DNA of 45,853 nucleotides from Planctomyces sp. SH-PL62. GTDB taxonomy: Bacteria > Planctomycetota > Planctomycetia > Planctomycetales > Planctomycetaceae. Position 1 is the first letter of the stretch. Each line of letters starts with the position of its first letter. Location of the stretch: assembly GCA_945893045.1 (NCBI GenBank), contig CAMDEA010000056.1, positions 1 through 45,853 of the forward strand, in the 5' to 3' direction. A program made the translations under genes and the position numbers. Below are positions 35,432-42,174 of this stretch, in pieces. The notes beneath the pieces were generated by a model. The model was not told where the DNA came from, made no database searches, and saw nothing but the letters and a program-made list of their open reading frames with translations.

Positions 35432-36586
35432 ATGAGAATCGACCATCTGGAAACAATCACGCTCCGCTTCGAGTACGCCGATGGCTTTCGCTATGCCGGC
35501 GGCCAATGTACGGCGCGAGTCACTTCGCTGGTGCTGGTGCATACCGATTCGGGACACGTCGGGATCGGCGCGGCGTACTCGCATCCGGGGTTGGTGCATA
35601 TGATCGTGCAGGAGCAACTCGCGCCGCTATTGATCGGCGAAGACCCGACCGAGGTCGAATCGCTGTGGCAGAAAATGTATCGGATCACTCGCTGGTACGG
35701 CCGCAAGGGAGCGGCGATGTCGGCCATCGGCGCGATCGACACGGCTTGTTGGGATCTGCGAGGCAAGTCACTGGGCCAGCCGGTGTGGGCGTTGCTCGGC
35801 GGCCAGCGGCCGACGTGTCCCGCTTACGCGAGTGCGCTGTTGTGGAAGGAACCGGCCGCTCTGGCCGAGGAAGCGGCGCGGTTGATCGAGCGCGGGTTCC
35901 GTCGCGTGAAGATGCGTTTGGGTTACGGTGGCGACGTTGATCGGGCCGCCGTGCAAGCGGTACGCGGAGCGATCGGGCAGAACTGCGATGTGATGTGCGA
36001 CGGCTCGATGCGGTACTCGTTGGACGATGCGGTGTCGCTTGGCAAGTTTCTGGCCGAGAACAACGTCTTCTGGTTCGAGGAACCGTTCGAGCCGGAAGAT
36101 ATCGACTCGTATGTGGCGTTACGATCGCGCGTCTCGGTTCCGCTGGCGGCTGGAGAGAACGAATTTGGACTGCAAGGTTTTCGCGAACTGATCCGCGCCG
36201 GCGCGTTAGACATCGTGCAGCCCGACACGAGCCGTTGCGGCGGGATCACCGAAGCCAAACGAGTCGCTGACATGGCACAAACAGCCGGGCTGCGCGTCGC
36301 TCCGCATACTTGGAGCGATGCGGTCGCGGTCACGGCCAATGCGCACGTCGTCGCGTCGCTGCCGCACGGGATCACCGTCGAAGTCGATCAAACGGGCAAC
36401 CCGTTGATTGAAGAACTGCTCGTCGAACCGCTCGTCGTGCGCGACGGCCAGTTGTCGCTCAGTAAAGCTCCCGGTTTGGGAATCGAGTTGAACTCCGTCG
36501 CGTTGCAACGCTACCGGCTGGATGATCCGCTGCATCTTCCCGACGGTTCGTATTCGGACATGATCTTTGGGAAAGCGTTCCTGTAG
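35432..36586 (+). CDS. Mandelate racemase/muconate lactonizing-type enzyme (enolase superfamily)
   Basis: The 384-residue protein has the capping domain followed by the TIM barrel. The active site reads clearly: Lys160 in VKMRLG (with Arg162), Asp190 in MCDGSM, Glu216 in WFEEP, Glu242 in AGENEFG for the metal, and the Asp265 (QPDTSR)/His292 (PHTW) dyad. This is the mandelate racemase subgroup layout. It likely abstracts the alpha proton of a carboxylate, acting as a sugar-acid dehydratase or racemase in the cytosol; the substrate cannot be told. AAAGGA lies 5 nt upstream of ATG 35432. The TAG stop at 36584-36586 is part of a GTAG-headed repeat (36583-36607). Confidence 0.94.
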   Translation: MRIDHLETITLRFEYADGFRYAGGQCTARVTSLVLVHTDSGHVGIGAAYSHPGLVHMIVQEQLAPLLIGEDPTEVESLWQKMYRITRWYGRKGAAMSAIGAIDTACWDLRGKSLGQPVWALLGGQRPTCPAYASALLWKEPAALAEEAARLIERGFRRVKMRLGYGGDVDRAAVQAVRGAIGQNCDVMCDGSMRYSLDDAVSLGKFLAENNVFWFEEPFEPEDIDSYVALRSRVSVPLAAGENEFGLQGFRELIRAGALDIVQPDTSRCGGITEAKRVADMAQTAGLRVAPHTWSDAVAVTANAHVVASLPHGITVEVDQTGNPLIEELLVEPLVVRDGQLSLSKAPGLGIELNSVALQRYRLDDPLHLPDGSYSDMIFGKAFL

Positions 36587-36607
36587 CCACGTTCGCCAGA
36601 ACGTGGG
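36583..36607. repeat. Solo REP unit (GTAG head, GCCA loop)
   Basis: GTAG, CCACGTTC, loop GCCA, GAACGTGG, G. It is the same family as 26476-26528 with a different, still paired stem. The TAG stop of the enolase-superfamily gene is formed by its GTAG head. Confidence 0.85.
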
Positions 36608-36676
36608 ATTTGCTTGGCCCAGCGGAGCCGCAACCAAATTGGGACAGCGACAAAAAGATTCGGGGCTGGTGCGATC

Positions 36677-36777
36677 GAAAATAAAGATTGCCGAATAAGG
36701 AATGAAGAAGGCCAAGGGTCAGACTTGATTGTGCTCCTTCTCACTTCTGAAATCCTTATTCGGCAATCCTTATTCTC
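36677..36777. repeat. AT-rich inverted repeat, copy 2
   Basis: Left arm 36677-36701 and right arm 36753-36777 repeat the sequence found at 35255-35353, including the loop words GGGTCAGAC and CTCCTTCTCACTTCT. The 323-base gap between the enolase-superfamily gene and the next gene holds this copy, the solo REP unit at 36583-36607, and about 130 bases before the next start in which I see nothing. Confidence 0.9.
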
Positions 36778-36909
36778 TGCACCCCGAAGCGAGGGAGGAC
36801 GGAGAAATCTTCTCGCTGTGAGACGAAATCAAACGTTTGCCGTTCAGAGAAAACGCCACCGTCGATTGGTACTCCGCAACTTTGTTGGCCGCTTTTGGGA
36901 GATGTTTGC

Positions 36910-39900
36910 ATGACTTTGCGTTTGGCTTTGTTGTTGATGCTGTCCACGGCCCCGCTGCTGGCTGAAGACCTCGACTACCGCGTCCTCGATCCCGATTTGA
37001 AAGTCGTGCGGCTCGATTCTTCAGACGACGATTCGTTTCTATCGGTACGGCTCGACACGGCGGGACGCATCTTTGTCGGAGGCCGCAAGACGCTGTTCGT
37101 CTACGACCTCGACGAGACCGGCAAGTACAAACCTCGGCAACTGCTGTATTCGTTCCCCGATCACACGTGGGTCAACGACATCGAGATTCGAGGCGATGAC
37201 CTCTACGTCGTCACGGTCAGCGCGGTCTATCGGCTGCCGGGGGCGCGACTGAAGCGCGACGGTGTCACCATCGAGCGGCTGTTGTGGGGCGTGCCGAACG
37301 GTCACGTCCATCAGTGCTTTCATGCCTGCGCGTGGGGACCGGAGGGAGACCTCTATGTCTCGATGGGCGATCCGCTGTGGTACTACGGCGACTTCACTCG
37401 TCCCGATCACTGGGGGCATTGGACGATGTTCTTCAAACGTAGTCCTGTCGCTCCGCGACAGGAACGAACTCCTGTCGCGGAGCGACAGGACTACGTCGAG
37501 AAGACGATTCGCATCGGCGACAAAGATTGGGCGACGATGCCCTACAACGGCGTCGGTGGAGTCTTTCGCATCCGGCCGGACGGGACCAATCTGCGGAGCT
37601 TCTCGCGTGGCTTGCGAAACCCGTGCGGGTTGTGCTTCGACAAGCATTGGAATCTCTTCACCAACGACAACGATCACGAGGGTCTGCCTTCGGCCTACGT
37701 TCCCGGCCGGATGCTGCATGTGACCGAAGGCTCGTACTTCAGTTGGCCGCGTGGTTGGTTGCAGAGCAAATCGCCCGACCGCGCGGACATCCTGCCCAGC
37801 CTCAACGAAGAACTGGGTCGCTTCGTGCCGGTCCTGCAAACGTATTACGCGGACGGCTATCTGCCGGAGAAGTACGAGAACAATCTGCTCGTCGCCCGCT
37901 GGTGTCGCCGACAAGTCACGCGGTTTCCGCTCGAAGCCAAGGGGAGTACTTTCACGGCGAAGGAGCATGTCCTGTTGGAGGGCAAAGACCAGGCGCGGCC
38001 GGTCGGTGTTTGCGTCGGTCGCGGCGGACGAGTCTTCGTCACGATCTGTTACATGGCTCAGAACGAAGGCTCGCCCGTGTATCGCAGCGACCTCGCCGTC
38101 ATCACGCGCAAGGACGACTCCGACACGATGCCGTTCGAGGGATACGACCTGACGAGTGCTACGGCCGAGAAGCTCCGCGTGGAACGGTTTCGGACCGAAT
38201 GGAATCGGTCAGCAACCGCATTTGCCGAGCTGCTCCGTCGCTGGCAGAACTCTCCGAAAACGAATGCTCATCCTGGCCGACATCCACCTGATCCGCCGCT
38301 CGCATTTGGAGACGCTCTGACGGTTGCCATCCTGGGACCAATTCTCGTGGAGCCACTCGCGAAGTCCCTGGCACAGGGGTTTTCCGAGTTGAAACTTGAG
38401 GAGTTGTTGGCGGACGCTGAACGTGATCCGGAAGGAATGTTGAAGCAGCATCGCCAAGACTGGAAAGATGGAAAACGGGAACGACTGCGTGAAGGTGAGA
38501 TCGATGCCAATTTTCTGCGGGCTTGTCATGTGCTATCGAGTATCGCTTTGCCGAAATTAACAGCCGCGTATTGCCGAGCCCCCGAACAACCCCTTCGCAT
38601 AATGGGCGTCCTTATCGCAGGTTTCCGGCTCACGATTCCTCCCTTCGACGCCAAGCTGCCGGACGATGCGCCGCTCGCTCCGCAGCAAAAAGAGGAAGCG
38701 AACGTCATTCTCTTCGCTGATGAGAAAGCGCCGATCGACCTGCGCAAGTTCGGCCGCGTCGGCAACTACACGATGGCCGAGCATTGGAAGGCGCTCAAGC
38801 ACACCGCCGAGCAAGAGCAACTCTTCACGCTGCTGGTTGAGCGGCTTGGCGATGACGACGACAAGGTGCGGTTGCAGGCGGCGCACTTCTTGTCGCTGCT
38901 CAACGATCCGCGCTCCGAACCGAAGATCGCGGCGGTCACGGCCGACGTGCAGGACAAGCGGCTCAACCTGCAAGGCAAGTTGGAGCATGTCAAACCGCAG
39001 GTCTGGATGCTTGGCCCCGTGCCGGATGCCGACGGCTTCGAGACGGTGCATGCGGTCGAGACCGCGGCGATTGATCTCGCCGCCAAGTCTGTCGTCAACG
39101 AAAAGTCGTTCGAGTGGAAGCTAACGAAGACGACCAGTCCGGATCGGCCGCTGTTCAACTTCAACACGCTATTTGGTCCGTCGCCGAACTCGTCGGTCTA
39201 TTCGCTGGTCCGCTTCGACGCGCCGACGGCTCAGCGCATGCAATTGCTCGTCGGCAGCGAAGACGGCGTACGCATCTGGCACAACGGCAAGCTGGTCTTC
39301 ACGAACGATGCCATCCGCCCGCTGCAACAGCTTGATGACGTTGTGCCGCTCGATCTGCTGGCGGGGAGCAACGACATCCTCGTTCGCGTGCGGATGCAAT
39401 CGGGGCGCGGCGGACAGTACCTGCACTTCAAACATCTCGGTGACGTGAAGCTCTCACTCCCTGAGAAACCAGACGGCCTCTCGCTGGCGGACCGCTTGAA
39501 GTCAGCGGGCACCGGCTCGCAGCCGATTGATCCGAAATTCTTCGCGATCGATTGGACCGAAGCGGTGAAGACCGGCGACATCGCGCGCGGCAAGAAATTG
39601 TTCGGTGCTGAGTCGCTGGGCTGCGCGAAGTGTCACGCGGCGACCGCCACTCAACCCGGCGGCGGCAGTCCCAGCTTGGCCGATGCGGGCAGACGCTTCT
39701 CGGTGGCCTACCTCGTCGAATCGGTGCTGGCCCCGAACAAGGTGATCTCGCCCGTCTTCAAGTCCTCGACGATTGAAACGACCGACGGAAAGATCATCAC
39801 CGGTTTGATCGTCAGTGAAACGGGCGAGAAGGTGGAAGTGCTGCTGCCCGACACGAAGCGCGTCTCGATCAACAAGTCCGACATCGAAGCGCGGAAACTC

Positions 39901-40002
39901 GCGGATATCTCGGCCATGCCGCAAGGGGTCGTCAAGACGCCGGAAGAGTTGCGAGATGTGATCGCGTACTTGCTGAGCAACCCGACTGACTCGGCGAAAT
40001 GA
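36910..40002 (+). CDS. PVC-type heme-binding, membrane-bound dehydrogenase-like protein with intragenic REPIN
   Basis: The 1030-residue protein has a signal peptide (MTLRLALLLMLSTAPLLA). The N-terminal 430 residues form a beta-propeller of the glucose/sorbosone-dehydrogenase-like kind, with GVGGVFRIRPDGTNLR, GLRNPCGLCFDKHWNLFTN and DNDHEG. A middle helical part (about 620-680) looks HEAT-like, then a beta domain resembles a PA14-type module (GVRIWHNGKLVF). The C-terminus is a heme domain with CAKCH at 905-909 and a trailing TTDGKIITGLIVSETGE segment typical of this family. It probably oxidises an extracellular sugar-like compound and passes electrons to heme. GGGAG lies about 9 nt upstream of ATG 36910. 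Residues about 176-196 are encoded by a REPIN. Confidence 0.92.
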   Translation: MTLRLALLLMLSTAPLLAEDLDYRVLDPDLKVVRLDSSDDDSFLSVRLDTAGRIFVGGRKTLFVYDLDETGKYKPRQLLYSFPDHTWVNDIEIRGDDLYVVTVSAVYRLPGARLKRDGVTIERLLWGVPNGHVHQCFHACAWGPEGDLYVSMGDPLWYYGDFTRPDHWGHWTMFFKRSPVAPRQERTPVAERQDYVEKTIRIGDKDWATMPYNGVGGVFRIRPDGTNLRSFSRGLRNPCGLCFDKHWNLFTNDNDHEGLPSAYVPGRMLHVTEGSYFSWPRGWLQSKSPDRADILPSLNEELGRFVPVLQTYYADGYLPEKYENNLLVARWCRRQVTRFPLEAKGSTFTAKEHVLLEGKDQARPVGVCVGRGGRVFVTICYMAQNEGSPVYRSDLAVITRKDDSDTMPFEGYDLTSATAEKLRVERFRTEWNRSATAFAELLRRWQNSPKTNAHPGRHPPDPPLAFGDALTVAILGPILVEPLAKSLAQGFSELKLEELLADAERDPEGMLKQHRQDWKDGKRERLREGEIDANFLRACHVLSSIALPKLTAAYCRAPEQPLRIMGVLIAGFRLTIPPFDAKLPDDAPLAPQQKEEANVILFADEKAPIDLRKFGRVGNYTMAEHWKALKHTAEQEQLFTLLVERLGDDDDKVRLQAAHFLSLLNDPRSEPKIAAVTADVQDKRLNLQGKLEHVKPQVWMLGPVPDADGFETVHAVETAAIDLAAKSVVNEKSFEWKLTKTTSPDRPLFNFNTLFGPSPNSSVYSLVRFDAPTAQRMQLLVGSEDGVRIWHNGKLVFTNDAIRPLQQLDDVVPLDLLAGSNDILVRVRMQSGRGGQYLHFKHLGDVKLSLPEKPDGLSLADRLKSAGTGSQPIDPKFFAIDWTEAVKTGDIARGKKLFGAESLGCAKCHAATATQPGGGSPSLADAGRRFSVAYLVESVLAPNKVISPVFKSSTIETTDGKIITGLIVSETGEKVEVLLPDTKRVSINKSDIEARKLADISAMPQGVVKTPEELRDVIAYLLSNPTDSAK
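37437..37496. repeat. REPIN inserted in-frame in a coding sequence (60 bp)
   Basis: Perfect 27-bp arms (37437-37463, 37470-37496) with a 6-nt loop, total exactly 60 bp. Each arm has GTAG, then TCCTGTCGC-TCC-GCGACAGGA. It adds about 20 residues (RSPVAPRQERTPVAERQDYV) to the propeller of the heme-binding protein without breaking the frame. Confidence 0.93.
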
Positions 40003-40020
40003 GCCGACGTTGATCGCGAG

Positions 40021-40108
40021 GGGGTCGGGAGTCTTTTTTTATGCCGCAGTTGAGAGTTGTCCGCTTGTTGGACCCGTGTCGTGCGGCATGAAAAAGACTC
40101 CCGACCCC
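40021..40108. repeat. Inverted repeat with T-rich arms between convergent genes, second member
   Basis: Arms 40021-40048 and 40082-40108 share GGGGTCGGGAGTCTTTTT with the element at 12321-12407; the inner part ((T)ATGCCGCA/TGCGGCAT) differs but pairs, with one indel. It is between the heme-binding protein gene (plus) and the lipoprotein gene (minus), where both end. Confidence 0.88.
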
Positions 40109-40118
40109 TGAGCGAGAA

Positions 40119-40658
40119 TCATTTCACGATTTTCACGGGCTCGCTGGACGCTCCTTTTAGGAGCTTGGCCAAGTCGAAGTCGAAATTGTTATCGCCGGAC
40201 TTCACTTCCACCGCGAGGCCACTGGTATCGAAGGCACCAAACTGGGCCGGGATGTCCTTCGCCGGTTCGGGCCTCTTCGCTTTGCCGGACATGAAGTCTT
40301 CGTATTCTTTGGTGCCGAGTACGGGGGCTGGAGGATCAGGTGCCCGAACCATGACCTGATAACGACCTGCGGGAATGCCAATGGAAGCCGCGCCGGGCCT
40401 TAAAGCGAACTTGCCCAGCGAATCGACCTGGCCGGCTGCCGTCGCGTTCCTCTCTTTGCAGAAGAACACAACGCTGGTGTCGGCCGTCACGTTCGCACCG
40501 TTGTTGGTGATGGTCCCGGAAACCGAGGCTTGTGGGTCCGTGGGTTTGGCCTCACGTTCTCCACCGCAACCGGCCGCGGCGATCGTACACGCCAAAAACA
40601 GAACGTTGGCGAATTGAGTTCCAGCGGATCGGGTCTTCGAAACAGCGAAGTGTTGCAT
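40119..40658 (-). CDS. Small planctomycete lipoprotein with beta-sandwich domain
   Basis: The 179-residue protein has a lipoprotein signal (LFLACTIAAAGC, then GGEREAKP), so the cysteine should be lipidated. The mature part starts ASVSGTITNNGANV and ends in LAKLLKGASSEPVKIVK; the VSGTIT... start resembles a carboxypeptidase-regulatory-like beta-sandwich. Small lipoproteins of this kind often follow DUF1559 genes in planctomycetes, as here (gap 108 bases). GGAG lies 8 nt upstream of ATG 40658; a TTG three bases further upstream is a possible alternative. The function is unknown. Confidence 0.8.
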   Translation of the reverse strand: MQHFAVSKTRSAGTQFANVLFLACTIAAAGCGGEREAKPTDPQASVSGTITNNGANVTADTSVVFFCKERNATAAGQVDSLGKFALRPGAASIGIPAGRYQVMVRAPDPPAPVLGTKEYEDFMSGKAKRPEPAKDIPAQFGAFDTSGLAVEVKSGDNNFDFDLAKLLKGASSEPVKIVK

Positions 40659-40709
40659 CAACGGAACTCCGTGAACTCTGGCAAGGATGTTGAATTGCTG
40701 AACGACTCG

Positions 40710-40742
40710 GAGAAACGAAACGGGGCTCCACCGAGGGAGCCC
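40710..40742 (-). terminator. Possible intrinsic terminator/attenuator after the DUF1559 gene
   Basis: On the minus strand GGGCTCC (40742-40736), loop CTCGGT and GGAGCCC (40729-40723) form a 7-bp GC stem followed by CGTTTCGTTTCTC. It lies just after the DUF1559 stop and before the lipoprotein start, so it could lower transcription of the lipoprotein relative to DUF1559. The U-tract is interrupted. Confidence 0.5.
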
Positions 40743-40766
40743 GCTTCGCCAAGGCCGATAGGGCTT

Positions 40767-41777
40767 TTAGAAATTGGTAATCGCAGCACCATCGTCACGA
40801 GTCATGAGGCGGCGATAGGTCAGCATGTTGATGTTATTGTTGATAAACCGCACGGTCCCATCTCCCATCGCCACATGCATGCCTCCGGTGTGCGCGGAAT
40901 TCAGCGGCAGGTTAATGCCGAAGTTGTCGCCGATTCCCGGCCAGGCCGGATCATTATCGACAGCCCTGGCGTTCGGTTCGTAACGAACCGTTAAGAGATT
41001 GAACTGACGCTCGAACATGCCACCTGGGGCAGCCTCAATTCGCGTGAGATTCGGACTGCCCATCAGGATTCCGTGAACTCCAACGGCATCGACAACTTTT
41101 TGCCCGGACGTATTCCAAATAAAATTCGAGGCTTCACCCACGACAGCAATGTTGGAGGTGCCATCTGCCATATTCGCAAGTTTGCGAGATTCGAGAGGTC
41201 CAAACATCCCGCCCGCAGTGACGAGGCCCGTCCCTTGTTGTCCACCGCAACAGCCACAGCAGTTCGCCTTGCGGCTCGCCGGATTCGTAAATCCGTTTCC
41301 ATCTGTCGCTCCCATGATCCCAAAATACTGGGGGTGGGCGGTGTTGCCTCCGCCAGAATCACGCATGGTGATCAATGGGCTGGACGGGCAAACGGTGAAG
41401 GCAAAATTGGCTGTGCGTAGCACATTGCCGTTGTCCGTGCCGCTTTGCGAGCCGCAGCATGACCAACCCGGATGGGCTCCGGCAAACGTTAGCTTCTTGA
41501 AGACCGGAGCCTGATCCGTATAGGGCAGAATGAAGATCCACCACGATGGTCCCCAACCACCCACGTTCGAGGCGACGTTTCCCGGCGGATAGAGACCTTT
41601 CGTCGAGTCCGTATAGTTGGCGATCGCCAAACCGACCTGCTTCAAATTGTTTTTGCACTGGCTCCGGCGGGCCGCTTCGCGTGCCTGCTGCACCGCTGGC
41701 AGCAAGAGAGCGATGAGGACCGCGATGATTGCAATCACGACCAATAATTCGATCAACGTAAATCCACGACGGCGCAT
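40767..41777 (-). CDS. DUF1559 protein (pseudopilin-like N-terminus)
   Basis: The 336-residue protein opens [20 protein letters not shown], the type IV pilin/general-secretion N-methylation motif (cleavage after G, before FTLIE), followed by the typical [15 protein letters not shown]. The C-terminus has the planctomycete H-X9-DG motif: H, nine residues, then DG in [17 protein letters not shown]1559 proteins are among the most expanded families in planctomycetes; their exact role in the envelope is not settled. GGAGGT lies 5-6 nt upstream of ATG 41777, which fixes the start; the longer upstream frame is not coding. A CC...CC-rich stretch ([10 protein letters not shown]) in the middle is unusual. 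Confidence 0.95.
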   Translation of the reverse strand: MRRRGFTLIELLVVIAIIAVLIALLLPAVQQAREAARRSQCKNNLKQVGLAIANYTDSTKGLYPPGNVASNVGGWGPSWWIFILPYTDQAPVFKKLTFAGAHPGWSCCGSQSGTDNGNVLRTANFAFTVCPSSPLITMRDSGGGNTAHPQYFGIMGATDGNGFTNPASRKANCCGCCGGQQGTGLVTAGGMFGPLESRKLANMADGTSNIAVVGEASNFIWNTSGQKVVDAVGVHGILMGSPNLTRIEAAPGGMFERQFNLLTVRYEPNARAVDNDPAWPGIGDNFGINLPLNSAHTGGMHVAMGDGTVRFINNNINMLTYRRLMTRDDGAAITNF

Positions 41778-41865
41778 CGCACACCTCCAAAAAACGTAGT
41801 TCAAAAGACAAACAGGAAATTTGCTCGGTTGCCCACAACCATTCAAACAGCAACTCTCTACTCGA

Positions 41866-42073
41866 TCAATCCTTAAGAGGGGATGAAGAGTTGAGTTTGG
41901 GATTTTCTTGCGAGCCACTTGTGGGGTTCAAAGAGAAAGGTTTTTGGTCTGCTGTCTTCCCTGACGCAGGCGGAGATTGCTCGGCGGGGATGGACAAGAA
42001 GCGTACTAAGGTTTCCTGGAATTGCCGCTGAGGCAACACTTCCAATTGCCCCTCCACCAGGAAGATTTCCTGA
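41866..42073 (-). pseudogene. Remnant of a CRTAC1-family 3' end (C-terminal tail only)
   Basis: The minus-strand frame here reads QEIFLVEGQLEVLPQRQF, very close to the last residues of the adjacent FG-GAP/ASPIC protein (QEIFLVEGQSEVMTQRQF), then runs on for about 48 residues to a stop. At DNA level 42018-42073 matches 42186-42241 at 51 of 56 positions by eye. No start codon, ribosome site or upstream domain exists, so it is a tail without a gene. It is separated from the intact gene end by the inverted repeat at 42076-42172. It could be a decayed paralogue or the original 3' end displaced by an insertion. The 397-base gap between the two intact genes holds this remnant, the repeat and the DUF1559 leader. 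Confidence 0.55.
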
Positions 42074-42075
42074 AG

Positions 42076-42172
42076 GGGTCGTGCGTTCAAAATTCAAAAT
42101 TGGCGGGGTGTGGCCACGTGAGATGTTCAGAATCGTTCAGCCCGCCAATTTTGAATTTTGAACGCACGACCC
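42076..42172. repeat. Perfect inverted repeat inserted between two copies of a gene end
   Basis: Perfect 32-bp arms (42076-42107 and 42141-42172), beginning GGGTCGTGCGTTCAAAATTC, enclose 33 bases. It lies exactly between the 3' end of the FG-GAP/ASPIC gene and the duplicated gene-end fragment. The TGA stop of the intact gene is 3 bases away. Confidence 0.9.
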
Positions 42173-42174
42173 TT

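Noticed and set aside
35255..36777. Composite transposon around the enolase-superfamily gene.
   Set aside because: The flanking repeats have no transposase, no terminal target duplication that I can see, and look like the other intergenic hairpins.
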